DNA from: Paracoccaceae bacterium
GTDB taxonomy: Bacteria > Pseudomonadota > Alphaproteobacteria > Rhodobacterales > Rhodobacteraceae
Reading direction: 5' to 3'
NCBI GenBank assembly: GCA_020630695.1
Contig: JAHDIS010000001.1
Coordinates: 50,887-114,886 of the forward strand
Length of the DNA stretch: 64,000 nt
Shown: one piece after another, positions 9,458-18,189 of the stretch
How positions within the stretch are numbered: position 1 is the first letter of the stretch
How the letters are laid out: each line of letters opens with the position of its first letter
Translations under genes and position numbers: made by a program
The notes under the pieces: model-generated
The model's input: only the letters and a program-made list of their open reading frames with translations
Database searches by the model: none
Told to the model about the DNA's origin: nothing

Positions 9458-9561
9458 CTGGTCACCTCGGTTGCTGCTTGTTTTTTCTCGGGCCGCTCCG
9501 GTTCGCCATCAGCGCCGCACGCAGCAAGACCGAAAGCCGTAAGTAACAACAAGACTCTCAT
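9454..9561 (-). CDS. 35-residue lipoprotein between argH and the DUF2834 gene
   Basis: A very small gene. It reads [19 protein letters not shown] at the N-terminus: a Leu-rich signal and a lipobox (LAAC) ending at Cys15. A short charged tail of about 20 residues follows. Both ends overlap neighbours by ATGA: its ATG (9559-9561) overlaps the argH stop and its TGA (9454-9456) overlaps the DUF2834 start. Small lipoproteins in this slot occur in related genomes. It probably sits at the periplasmic side of a membrane; role unknown. Confidence 0.75.
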   Translation of the reverse strand: MRVLLLLTAFGLAACGADGEPERPEKKQAATEVTR

Positions 9562-10949
9562 CCCAACACCTCATTCCAGCGCGCCACCTGAGCGCGGACC
9601 TGTTCAGGAGCCGTGCCGCCGTAACTCATACGGCTGGCAACGGATTTATGCACTCCGAGCACATCGTAAACACCATCCGTGATCGAATCGCTGACCGATT
9701 TCATGTCTTCCAGCGAAAGATCGGGCAGATCACAGCCTTTTTGTTCCGCCATGGCCACAAGTGCACCAGTGACGTGATGTGCATCGCGGAAAGGTAGCCC
9801 GGTTTCCCGAACCAGCCAGTCCGCCAAATCGGTCGCCGTGCTAAAACCAGCCGATGCCGCGGCCTCGAGTGCAGGCACGTTTGCTTGCATATCGCGGACC
9901 ATGCCTTCCATTGCCGCCAGAGCCAACATCCAATTGTCGGCTGCGTCAAAGACCTGCTCCTTGTCTTCCTGCATGTCCTTGGAATAGGCCAGCGGAAGGC
10001 CCTTCATGACCATCATCAACGCTACGTTGGCCCCAAAGATCCGTCCGATCTTGGCACGGATCAGTTCAGCCGCATCAGGGTTTTTCTTTTGTGGCATGAT
10101 GCTGGAGCCGGTGCTGAACCGGTCCGACAACGTGACAAAACGAAACTGCGCCGATGACCAGATCACCAGTTCTTCGGCAAAGCGGCTCAGGTGCATCGCG
10201 CTGATGCTCGCTACGTTCAGAAACTCCAGCGCGAAATCCCGCGCAGAAACGGCATCCAGACTGTTGGCCATGGGGCGATCAAACCCAAGATCTGCCGCGG
10301 TCATATCCCGGTCGATGGGAAACCCTGTTCCAGCAAGCGCCGCAGCGCCCAAGGGGCTTTCATTCATCCGGGCGCGGGCATCCCTGACCCGGCTCAGGTC
10401 ACGACCGAACATTTCCACATAGGCCATCATGTGATGGCCCCATGTGACCGGCTGGGCTGTCTGCAAATGCGTGAAACCTGGCATTACCCAACCGGCCCCT
10501 GCCTCGGCCTGAGCGAGCAATGCCCGGATCAATGCCAAAAGACCGGTTTCCGCCGCATCCAGTTGATCTCGAACCCAAAGACGGAAATCAGTTGCCACCT
10601 GATCGTTGCGGGATCGCCCGGTGTGCAAACGTCCGGCAGGCTCACCGATGATATCCTTCAAACGGGCCTCGACATTCATGTGAATGTCTTCAAGGGCCGT
10701 GGAAAATTCGAAGGTTCCGGCTTCGATCTCTGACAAGACCGTGAGCAATCCTTTCCGAATGGCCTCTGCATCGCTATCACTAATGATGCCCGCCTTGGCC
10801 AACATGGCCGCGTGGGCCCTTGATCCGGCGATATCCTGCGCCGCCATCCGCTGATCGAACCCGATCGAGGCATTGATTGCCTCCATGATCGCATCCGGTC
10901 CGGCGGCAAAGCGGCCGCCCCACATCTGGTTCGAGGTTTTGTCGGTCAT
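9558..10949 (-). CDS. argH: argininosuccinate lyase
   Basis: Cleaves argininosuccinate to arginine and fumarate in arginine synthesis. The superfamily signature [12 protein letters not shown] is present, as are the earlier conserved [20 protein letters not shown] and the [11 protein letters not shown] stretch. 463 residues from the ATG at 10947-10949 ([14 protein letters not shown]), matching the family; the open frame extends further upstream but without homology. Its start codon is 21 bases from the start of the divergent TlpA-like gene, so promoters or leaders must overlap coding DNA. Downstream the stop overlaps the small lipoprotein start. Confidence 0.97.
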   Translation of the reverse strand: MTDKTSNQMWGGRFAAGPDAIMEAINASIGFDQRMAAQDIAGSRAHAAMLAKAGIISDSDAEAIRKGLLTVLSEIEAGTFEFSTALEDIHMNVEARLKDIIGEPAGRLHTGRSRNDQVATDFRLWVRDQLDAAETGLLALIRALLAQAEAGAGWVMPGFTHLQTAQPVTWGHHMMAYVEMFGRDLSRVRDARARMNESPLGAAALAGTGFPIDRDMTAADLGFDRPMANSLDAVSARDFALEFLNVASISAMHLSRFAEELVIWSSAQFRFVTLSDRFSTGSSIMPQKKNPDAAELIRAKIGRIFGANVALMMVMKGLPLAYSKDMQEDKEQVFDAADNWMLALAAMEGMVRDMQANVPALEAAASAGFSTATDLADWLVRETGLPFRDAHHVTGALVAMAEQKGCDLPDLSLEDMKSVSDSITDGVYDVLGVHKSVASRMSYGGTAPEQVRAQVARWNEVLG

Positions 10950-10970
10950 TGCGTCTGTCCTGGAGGAAGC

Positions 10971-11564
10971 ATGAAAATTAAGCCATTGCTCTATACCGCC
11001 GCCGCCATTGGCGCAATCGCTGCAGCGGTTACGTTTGGCTTGCAGGACACCCCGGAACAGACTTCCACCGTGGATACTTCTGCTGCGCAGGCTTTGCTTG
11101 AAGGCAGCATGAAGAAACTCATCTTTCATCCGGCGCCCAAACCGGCGGGAACGGCGGATTTCACCACATTCGATGGCGACCCTTTGAACCTGTCGCAATG
11201 GCAGGGCAAATGGACTGTGGTGAATTTTTGGGCCACATGGTGCGCGCCCTGCCGCAAAGAAATGCCGATGCTGGCTGAGCTGCAGACCGAATACGGCGGC
11301 GAGACTTTCGAAGTGGTCACAATCGCCACGACACGCAATCCGCCCCAAGCCATGCAAGCATTTTTTGAAGAGATCAACGTAACCAACCTGCCGCTGCACC
11401 GCGATCCGGGATCGGCGTTGGCACGGGAAATGGCCGTGCTCGGTCTGCCGGTCACTGTGATCCTGAACCCGGACGGTCAGGAAATCGCCCGCCTTAGCGG
11501 TGATGCCGACTGGGCGTCAGCCTCTGCCAAGGCAATGATCGAGGCGCTGCTCGCGTCAAACTGA
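10971..11564 (+). CDS. TlpA-like membrane-anchored thioredoxin-fold protein
   Basis: 197 residues. One N-terminal membrane anchor (residues 5-23) is followed by a periplasmic thioredoxin fold with the redox motif WCAPC (Cys91 and Cys94) and the cis-Pro region GLPVTVIL. Such proteins keep periplasmic cysteines reduced, for example for cytochrome c maturation or copper-site assembly. There is a strong GGAGG Shine-Dalgarno. It is divergent from argH and followed by a clear hairpin terminator. The partner is not shown by context; TlpA subtype is judged by layout only. Confidence 0.88.
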   Translation: MKIKPLLYTAAAIGAIAAAVTFGLQDTPEQTSTVDTSAAQALLEGSMKKLIFHPAPKPAGTADFTTFDGDPLNLSQWQGKWTVVNFWATWCAPCRKEMPMLAELQTEYGGETFEVVTIATTRNPPQAMQAFFEEINVTNLPLHRDPGSALAREMAVLGLPVTVILNPDGQEIARLSGDADWASASAKAMIEALLASN

Positions 11565-11586
11565 GCCTGTCAATTTTTACAGAACC

Positions 11587-11619
11587 AAGCCGCCCATGGG
11601 AAAACCCAGGGCGGCTTTT
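11587..11619 (+). terminator. intrinsic terminator of the TlpA-like gene
   Basis: Nine-base perfect stem AAGCCGCCC (11587-11595) with GGGCGGCTT (11609-11617). The inner GGG/CCC pair extends it, and a short T run follows. It lies 22 bases after the TlpA-like stop. Confidence 0.8.
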
Positions 11620-11650
11620 CGCAACCACGCGAAGCACACAACAATCCGAA

Positions 11651-11676
11651 GAGAGAGAGAGAGAGAGAGAGAGAGA
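11651..11676. repeat. (GA)13 dinucleotide microsatellite
   Basis: Thirteen uninterrupted GA units between two convergent genes, after the TlpA terminator and 15 bases before the stop of the secreted-protein gene on the other strand. It is non-coding in both annotated frames. Such a perfect tract is unusual in this otherwise complex sequence and is a likely slippage site. Confidence 0.95.
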
Positions 11677-11691
11677 AGACGAACCCGGATC

Positions 11692-12231
11692 TTATTTCAG
11701 GGCAATCAAAACCCGCTTTGAACGAACCTTACGGCCTTGGCCTCGCTGCTTTTTCCATCCGCTCTTGGCAGCGCCAATCTCATCCAGTTCCAATGCGCCT
11801 TCTGCAATCAGACCGTCCAAGCCAAATTCCTGATAGCGCAGACCATTGCGTGTTTCTTCTGTGATCCGCGTGCGCTGTTCCTGAAAACCGTCCGAATGAA
11901 TGACCGTGTAGCTGCATTTGCCAACCGTCCGTGTACAACGATGGGGGGCAAACCGGGTTACAGCACCATCCGCAGCAATCAAAGCGGTTACTTCGCCGCG
12001 TGCGTTGGTGTGGTAAGAACCGATGTAAGCCGCGTTGCGACCCTGACCGTTAAAGGTATCGAATACGTGCAAGTCGCCCGACTGGCCGCGTTTCACATGG
12101 GTGATCGCACCAGCGCTGTCTTTCATGACCATAACCGATCCGGCGGCCATACGATCCGCTTTCCAGCTGATATCAGCTGCAGCCACCGATGCTGAGAACG
12201 CGAGGGACAGGGCAAGGATCAGGAAACGCAT
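11692..12231 (-). CDS. secreted protein of unknown function
   Basis: 179 residues from the ATG at 12229-12231, which has a GGAG eight bases upstream; an ATG six codons earlier (12249) is also possible. The N-terminus (RFLILALSLAFSASVAAA) is a clean cleavable signal peptide. The mature part is small and beta-rich, with two cysteines close together (CTRTVGKC) that may form a disulphide. It ends in a strongly basic tail (RGQGRKVRSKRVLIALK). I do not recognise a characterised family. It converges on the TlpA gene, with the GA repeat between. Confidence 0.65.
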   Translation of the reverse strand: MRFLILALSLAFSASVAAADISWKADRMAAGSVMVMKDSAGAITHVKRGQSGDLHVFDTFNGQGRNAAYIGSYHTNARGEVTALIAADGAVTRFAPHRCTRTVGKCSYTVIHSDGFQEQRTRITEETRNGLRYQEFGLDGLIAEGALELDEIGAAKSGWKKQRGQGRKVRSKRVLIALK

Positions 12232-12527
12232 TTTGCTACTCCGGGTCATGGGCCCCCACCCACAAGAAGGAAATTGGGCGAAATCGGGGCGCACTGCAAG
12301 CAATTCTGCCTTAATTGCGGTGATGCTCCACGGTTCGCGAACAATCCGGCCAAACAGACCAGATCTGTTCGTAAAACCCACGATAATGCCGCCATAATCC
12401 TGTCCAATTTGCACTCGAATCAAGTACCTCTTGGGGCCCGTTTTCTGCAATTTCAGCTTCAATCCTGACGCAACGGCGATTTTGACAAACATTTCACTGA
12501 CGGCAGTATGGGTTTTGGGAGGAAATC

Positions 12528-12920
12528 ATGCCGCTTGGTGTCTTGATCACACTTGTTGTTCTGGGAATTGCAGGGATCGCTGCTTTGACCTGGGCGCTGG
12601 GCTTGGCCAAACCACGCCGGTTTGCCAACGCAGATGAAGCCCGGTTGGCCTTTGCCCGAGAATACCCAGAGACCCCGGTGCATGACGTCGTTCTTTGCCA
12701 AAATGCCAGCGCGGCGCTTTTGAACACGGCCCATGGGCCAGCGGTGGTTTGGCCCATGGGCGCAGATTCGACGGCCCGGCTATTGGCGGAGGCGCAGGTC
12801 GATGTCGCAGAGGGCAACCTGAGAATCGCCTTACCGGACTACACTGCCCCTAAAATCACGTTGCAGCTCGATCCAGCCGAAGCCTCGCTTTGGGCACAGC
12901 AGATAAAGGAAACCCGATGA
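12528..12920 (+). CDS. hypothetical membrane-anchored protein
   Basis: 130 residues. One N-terminal membrane segment (residues 4-26) is followed by a soluble domain of about 100 residues (DEARLAFAREYPETPVHDV and following). The start has GGAGG seven bases upstream. Its TGA overlaps the ATG of the sterol-desaturase-like gene (ATGA), so the two are coupled. I do not recognise the domain. The coupling suggests an accessory role to the membrane enzyme, which is inference. Confidence 0.7.
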   Translation: MPLGVLITLVVLGIAGIAALTWALGLAKPRRFANADEARLAFAREYPETPVHDVVLCQNASAALLNTAHGPAVVWPMGADSTARLLAEAQVDVAEGNLRIALPDYTAPKITLQLDPAEASLWAQQIKETR

Positions 12921-13858
12921 CCGACACTTTGACCTACCCCGATGTCGTGCAATTGGCTGTTCCTTTTTTCATAGCCGCAATTCTGATCGAGCTGATGTGG
13001 ATCGTTCTCAAAAAACGTGGCGGCCGCTATGAAACAAGGGACAGCGTCACATCGCTATTGATGGGTGCGGGGAATGTGGCGTCAGGCATTGTATTGGGCT
13101 TCATTGCCTATGGTTTTTTCATGGTGCTCTGGCAGATCACGCCGTTTGATCTTGGGACATCCTGGTTGGTCGTGGTGGTCTGCTTTGTACTGGACGACCT
13201 GCGATACTATTGGGTGCATCGCTTTGGTCACCGCATTCGCTGGGTCTGGGCAAGCCATGTGAACCATCATTCCAGCCAGCACTACAATCTGACGACCGCG
13301 CTGCGCCAAACGTGGACTGGCACATTCACGTTCATGATGGTTGTACGCGCGCCGCTAATCCTTTTGGGCTTCCATCCCGCAATGGTTTTGTTCTGCGGCG
13401 GAATCAACCTGATCTATCAGTTCTGGATCCACACCGAAGCGATCGGCCGGATGCCGCGCTGGTTCGAGGCGATCATGAACACGCCCAGCCATCATCGCGT
13501 TCATCACGGCCGCAACCCGAGATATCTGGATTCGAACTATGCCGGCGTTTTCATTGTCTGGGACAAGATGTTCGGCACTTTCGTTCCCGAGCTGGAATCA
13601 GAAAAGGTCGACTACGGGTTGGTTCGCAATCTGGGAACGTTCAATCCAATCCGCGTCGCATTTCATGAATGGGTCGGAATGTTCCGTGACATCGTGCAAC
13701 CGGGCCTGAGCCTGCGGGAACGCTGGATGTATGCCGTGGCCCCGCCCGGCTGGAGTCACGACGGATCGCGGGATACATCAGAAACCATCAAAGCGAACCA
13801 CCTGAAGCGCCACCCCGAAGATCGCGGGTCACCCGGTTTCAACCAAAACGCATCTTGA
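12917..13858 (+). CDS. sterol desaturase / fatty-acid hydroxylase family membrane enzyme
   Basis: 313 residues from the ATG at 12917, which overlaps the upstream stop. The di-iron histidine clusters of the family are all present: HRFGHR, then HVNHHSS, then the C-terminal HHRVHHG. Several membrane spans surround them. Members hydroxylate or desaturate sterols, carotenoids, fatty acids or alkylglycerols with O2; substrate is not predictable here. The 3' end overlaps the convergent glycosyltransferase gene by 20 bases. Confidence 0.9.
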   Translation: MTDTLTYPDVVQLAVPFFIAAILIELMWIVLKKRGGRYETRDSVTSLLMGAGNVASGIVLGFIAYGFFMVLWQITPFDLGTSWLVVVVCFVLDDLRYYWVHRFGHRIRWVWASHVNHHSSQHYNLTTALRQTWTGTFTFMMVVRAPLILLGFHPAMVLFCGGINLIYQFWIHTEAIGRMPRWFEAIMNTPSHHRVHHGRNPRYLDSNYAGVFIVWDKMFGTFVPELESEKVDYGLVRNLGTFNPIRVAFHEWVGMFRDIVQPGLSLRERWMYAVAPPGWSHDGSRDTSETIKANHLKRHPEDRGSPGFNQNAS

Positions 13859-14591
13859 ACGCGTTCCACATCTGGCCGGGAAAGATCATCACGCACTTCA
13901 GGTAACGCGGTCCTAGGCGTTTGGGATTACTCGCCCCACGCCAAAGCCATTCCAATGCGAATTTGCGCGTCCAAGACGGCGCACGTTTCTGCGTTCCCGC
14001 AAAGAAATCGAGCCCCGCACCAATCGATGCGAAACCGACTGTCGGGCAAACGCGACGGCCTGTGGCAGCGAATATTTCCTGCTTGGGCGCACCCAAGGCA
14101 ATAAAGCACATTCCGGCACCGCTGATTTCAACCTGTTTCATGATAGCGGCAGCATCGCTGCCCGCCGGATCAAAACCCATGGGCGGCGCAATGCAACAGG
14201 CGACCTGCAAGCCGGGCACCTCCTGTTCCAGAAAGTCTTTGGCGGCGCCCAATGACTCCTGGGTTGAGCCAACAAAGGCAACCGGCACACCTTGATGGGC
14301 CGCGATCCGGGCCAAAGGCAAAATCGCATCTGATCCCGGGATCAATTCAACCGGACGCGCAGCGGCCTTGGACATCCAAACGATCGGGTTACCATCCGCA
14401 ACCACCATGTCTTGGGCCAGATAGGCATCCAAAAATTCCGGCGACGTGCGCAACTTGACCAGATGATCCAGATTGATCGTCGCGAGGGCGAAACCCTTTT
14501 TCTTCGCAAGGCTTTCAGACACGCGTGATTCCAGCGCCGACCATGTCGGCACGTTCACAACAATTGTCTCACCTGAAACAGTGAACTGCAT
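13839..14591 (-). CDS. WecG/TagA/CpsF family (GT26) glycosyltransferase
   Basis: 250 residues, the normal size for the family. It shows the features ATINLDHLVKLRTSPEF, VADGNPIVWMSKA (WecG/TagA have the equivalent DGxPxVW) and ALGAPKQE near the C-terminus. Members transfer N-acetylmannosamine or its uronic acid to polyprenol-linked sugars at the inner membrane. It is the first gene of the polysaccharide locus, divergent from the oxidoreductase/epimerase operon. The 252-base gap between them (14592-14843) should hold both promoters; I find no convincing -35/-10 pair, only a small GAATT-N5-AATTC palindrome at 14714-14728. Confidence 0.9.
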   Translation of the reverse strand: MQFTVSGETIVVNVPTWSALESRVSESLAKKKGFALATINLDHLVKLRTSPEFLDAYLAQDMVVADGNPIVWMSKAAARPVELIPGSDAILPLARIAAHQGVPVAFVGSTQESLGAAKDFLEQEVPGLQVACCIAPPMGFDPAGSDAAAIMKQVEISGAGMCFIALGAPKQEIFAATGRRVCPTVGFASIGAGLDFFAGTQKRAPSWTRKFALEWLWRGASNPKRLGPRYLKCVMIFPGQMWNAFKMRFG

Positions 14592-14843
14592 TAACCAACT
14601 CTCCTTGCCCTGCTCTTACAGTTTCACGCGGCATGGTGCAGTGCTATTTGCGCAACAAAGCAGCAATATCCATCGAAAAATCACGTTGAGTTTGGCAAAA
14701 TCGCCATTGAGCCGAATTTGTCGAATTCTGGCCATGATCTGCGACTAAGGAAAAGGCAGTTAAATGGTGGGGCGAGCAGTGGCGCGTTTTCAAACAATGG
14801 ATTTCATCCGCTCGGGCGGCGGCATCGGCTTTGGAGAATTCCA

Positions 14844-15962
14844 ATGAACCGTCACGTCTGTCTATTGGGATGTGGGTTCGTTGCCGACTTGTACATGCGG
14901 TCGCTCAAGGCCACACCGGGTATAAAAGTTGTCGGTGTCTTTGATACGGACCGATCCCGCCTTCAGAAGTTCTGCAATTTTTGGACGGTTCCTGCCTGCA
15001 CTTCCCTTGATGATTTGCTGTCGCACGATGCGCTGGTTCTGAACCTGACAAACCCGCACGCCCATTTTGAAACCTCCAAAGCCTGCCTGGAAGCTGGCCG
15101 GCACGTTTATTCCGAAAAACCGCTGGCCATGACCACCAAGGACGCGAAAGCGCTTTTCGCTCTGGCTCATGACAAAGGATTGATCCTCGCTTCGGCACCG
15201 TGCTCAGCGCTTGGCGAAGCCGCGCAAACCATGGGTCATGCTCTAAAGGCCGGCGTTGCGGGAACACCGCGTGCGATCTACGCCGAGCTGGACGATGGCT
15301 TTGTGCCGCAAGCCGCCTATCACAAATGGATGTCCGAAAGCGGAGCACCCTGGCCCTACGAAGACGAATTTCGGGTTGGCTGCACACTGGAACATGCCGG
15401 GTATTATATCGGTTGGCTGATCAGCTGGTTCGGCTCTGTCCGCACTGTGGTCGCCGCGTCTGCCGAAACGATCCCGAACAAAGAAGGCAATGGGCCATTC
15501 GCTCCTGATCTGTCTGTGGCCACGCTGTTTTTTGAAAACGGCCCGGTTACCCGTTTGACCTGCTCGATCGTTGCCCCGCATGATCACCAGATCCGGGTAG
15601 TCGGTGATAAGGGCGTCCTGTCCTGTGATGCAGCGTGGGACAATGCCGCCAAGGTTCGTTTTGCCAAACGGATAACACTGCGTCGGCGGTTGATGGAATC
15701 GCCCATTCGCAAACGGATCAAACTTCGCCAGCCAACGCACCCCAAGGTGAAACGGTGGGGGGCTGCGGCCATGAACTTTATGCTCGGTCCCGCCGAGGTG
15801 TTCGACGCACTTGAACAGAACCGACCTTGCCGCGTCGGGGGCGATTTTGCCCTTCACATGACCGAAGTCACGCTGGCGATTCAGAACGCAGGCGAAAACA
15901 GCGGTTCCCAGCCCATGACAACGACCTGCACCCCGATGGAGCCGATGCCATGGGCGGTCTAG
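14844..15962 (+). CDS. Gfo/Idh/MocA family oxidoreductase (unfused copy)
   Basis: 372 residues from the ATG at 14844, with GGAG seven bases upstream; the longer open frame from 14718 has no Shine-Dalgarno. The N-terminal Rossmann fold begins LLGCGFVADLYMRSL. The family EKP motif (YSEKPLAMT) is present, followed by the C-terminal alpha/beta domain. Members oxidise or reduce sugar rings, usually nucleotide sugars. It overlaps the next gene by 13 bases. The same pair of domains recurs as one fused protein at 19171-21270. Probably involved in making an unusual sugar for the polysaccharide; substrate unknown. Confidence 0.88.
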   Translation: MNRHVCLLGCGFVADLYMRSLKATPGIKVVGVFDTDRSRLQKFCNFWTVPACTSLDDLLSHDALVLNLTNPHAHFETSKACLEAGRHVYSEKPLAMTTKDAKALFALAHDKGLILASAPCSALGEAAQTMGHALKAGVAGTPRAIYAELDDGFVPQAAYHKWMSESGAPWPYEDEFRVGCTLEHAGYYIGWLISWFGSVRTVVAASAETIPNKEGNGPFAPDLSVATLFFENGPVTRLTCSIVAPHDHQIRVVGDKGVLSCDAAWDNAAKVRFAKRITLRRRLMESPIRKRIKLRQPTHPKVKRWGAAAMNFMLGPAEVFDALEQNRPCRVGGDFALHMTEVTLAIQNAGENSGSQPMTTTCTPMEPMPWAV

Positions 15963-16978
15963 CGTCAAGTTCAGAGCCTGTGATTACAATCACAGGTGCA
16001 AATGGATTTGTGGGGCGGGCCTGCGTAGCAGAAGCGCGGCGTCAAAACCTGCCTGTCATCGCGGTTTATCGCAGCGCACCACTGCCGGAATGGGCCAGCG
16101 ATGCAAATATCACAGAATTGCAGTTGGATTTGTGTGATGAAACCGCAGCTCAGGCTCTGAAAGATGCGCTGCCCGATCACAGTGCAATGATCCACGCCGC
16201 AGCGCATTTGGGCGATGACATCGACAGACTGGTTCAGGACACGATGCAGTCCACACGATCTGTGATGAATGCCTTGCGCGGGCGCGACATCAGAATGGTG
16301 CTGATCTCATCGCTTGCCGTCTACGACACAGAGGCTGTGCAACCGGGCGACACGATAACAGAGGCCAGCCCTCTGATCGAAATGCCAGACCACGCGCTGG
16401 AAAGCCCGCGTGAATTTGTTGCCAGCGCCAGAGATCCTTATGCCGGTGCAAAACGGCTGCAAGAGGCAATGCTGACTCACGACGACGATGCAGAAGATGA
16501 TTGGGTGCTGCGCCCTGGCGCAATCTGGGGGCCAGGCCGAAGCTGGCACGCGCTGCAAGGATTCTGGGCGTCCAAACTGCACATAACCATTGGGTCAACC
16601 GGGCAATTGCCCTTGGCACATGTAGAACACGTCGCCCGTGCCGCCGTGGAGGCGGCCCGCACACCAACCGAGGGCGTTCCCATATTGAACGTGTTCGACG
16701 ATGACCTGCCAACACGCGCGCAATTTCTGGCCATGCACAAGGCATCCTACGGATGGCCACGCGCTAACCTGACGGTGCCATATGGTCTGTGGCTGACGCT
16801 AATCCGCCTGATGCGCCCACTCGCAAACAAGCTGCCCGGCCTGTTTCGCGAGCCGATTTTGCGCGCACGCATGATGCCACTGCGCTACCCAAACACCCGC
16901 CTGCGACAAGCGCTACAAGGCAAAGACAAGGGCACCTTCTCAGAAATGATGAAGCGGACTTGGGGGGCAGAGCAATGA
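15950..16978 (+). CDS. NAD-dependent epimerase/dehydratase (extended SDR)
   Basis: 342 residues from ATG 15950, inside the end of the upstream gene. The glycine-rich Rossmann motif TGANGFVGRA sits at the N-terminus. SSLAVYDTE supplies the catalytic Ser region, and YAGAKRLQE supplies the Tyr-x-x-x-Lys pair. Extended SDRs of this type epimerise, reduce or dehydrate nucleotide sugars. Its TGA overlaps the next ATG (ATGA), so the four genes from 14844 to 19163 are tightly coupled. Confidence 0.88.
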   Translation: MGGLASSSEPVITITGANGFVGRACVAEARRQNLPVIAVYRSAPLPEWASDANITELQLDLCDETAAQALKDALPDHSAMIHAAAHLGDDIDRLVQDTMQSTRSVMNALRGRDIRMVLISSLAVYDTEAVQPGDTITEASPLIEMPDHALESPREFVASARDPYAGAKRLQEAMLTHDDDAEDDWVLRPGAIWGPGRSWHALQGFWASKLHITIGSTGQLPLAHVEHVARAAVEAARTPTEGVPILNVFDDDLPTRAQFLAMHKASYGWPRANLTVPYGLWLTLIRLMRPLANKLPGLFREPILRARMMPLRYPNTRLRQALQGKDKGTFSEMMKRTWGAEQ

Positions 16979-18189
16979 GCTTACCCAAGCTGGCCTACCT
17001 GACCGGGGAATATCCTCGTGCCTCTGACACTTTTATCCAACGCGAAGTGGCCGCTTTGCGGGGATTGGACCATAAGGTTCTGACCTGTTCTATACGCACA
17101 ACCGGGGCCGAGCACTTGGTTGGCCCTGAGCAGCGCAACGAACACGCACAAACGTTCAAAGTGCTGGATGCCTGCAAATCGCCACTCAGGCTGGCCAAAG
17201 CGCATGGGCGCTGGATGAAGACACCCGGCCGGTACCTGAAGGCTTTGGCGCTGGCTTGGAAATCAGCGCCAAAGGGCATCAAGGGCCGTTTGTACAACTT
17301 GATCTACTTTCTGGAGGCAGGCGTTCTGGCCGACGAACTGACCCTGCAAGGCGTCGATCATCTGCACAACCACATCGCCAAGGCATCATGTACTGTGGCG
17401 ATGCTGGCTTCTGAGCTTTCGGGTATTCCCTACAGTTTCACGATTCACGGACCGGACATCTTCTTCGAACCGCACCACTGGCGCATCGACGAAAAGGCTG
17501 CGCGTGCATCCTTTGTCGCATGCATCAGCGATTTCTGCCGTTCGCAGTTGATGTCCTTTGCGGATCAGCAACACTGGGACCGGTTCCATATCATTCACTG
17601 TGGTGTCGATCCTGCACGCTATTTGCCGTCTAAACACGCAGGAAACGAGCTGCTGTTTGTCGGGAGACTGGCGGCTGTAAAAGGCGTTCCGGTGCTGTTG
17701 GAGGCATTGAAGGATTTGCCCAAGGGCTGGCACCTGACGGTTATTGGCGATGGTCCCGACCGCGCAGAATTGGAAACACAGGCCAAAGATCTGCCCGTAG
17801 ATTTTGTTGGCTACAAATCACAGACCGAGGTGGCAGAGGCCCTGACAAAAACAGATGTCTTTGTGCTGCCCAGCTTTGCAGAAGGCGTGCCGGTCGTGCT
17901 GATGGAGGCCATGGCCTCTGGCGTACCGGTTGTGACGACCCAGATCGCCGGGGTGCCGGAATTGGTTGAAAACGGCCTCTCCGGAACACTTGTACCGCCC
18001 GGCGATGCGACCGCGCTATGCACGGCGATTGGCGCGCTCTTGGACAACCCGGAAAGCCGCAGACAATACGGGGCGTACGGCCGTTCCAAAGTTGAAACAG
18101 ACTTTGACATTTCACATGAAGCTGCACGACTCTCATCTTTGTTCACCGGTTATCATGCTGGCACCCCGCCTAAGGGGAAACGGCCATGA
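16975..18189 (+). CDS. GT4-family glycosyltransferase
   Basis: 404 residues from ATG 16975 (ATGA overlap with the epimerase). Two-lobed GT-B layout. The N-lobe contains YLTGEYPRASDTFIQREV, typical of exopolysaccharide GT4 enzymes. The C-lobe contains FVGRLAAVKGVPVLLEAL and the nucleotide-sugar-binding EGVPVVLMEAMASGVPVV with its E-x7-E pair. It is probably a cytoplasmic or membrane-associated retaining transferase adding one sugar to the lipid-linked repeat unit. Donor and linkage cannot be read. Confidence 0.9.
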   Translation: MSLPKLAYLTGEYPRASDTFIQREVAALRGLDHKVLTCSIRTTGAEHLVGPEQRNEHAQTFKVLDACKSPLRLAKAHGRWMKTPGRYLKALALAWKSAPKGIKGRLYNLIYFLEAGVLADELTLQGVDHLHNHIAKASCTVAMLASELSGIPYSFTIHGPDIFFEPHHWRIDEKAARASFVACISDFCRSQLMSFADQQHWDRFHIIHCGVDPARYLPSKHAGNELLFVGRLAAVKGVPVLLEALKDLPKGWHLTVIGDGPDRAELETQAKDLPVDFVGYKSQTEVAEALTKTDVFVLPSFAEGVPVVLMEAMASGVPVVTTQIAGVPELVENGLSGTLVPPGDATALCTAIGALLDNPESRRQYGAYGRSKVETDFDISHEAARLSSLFTGYHAGTPPKGKRP

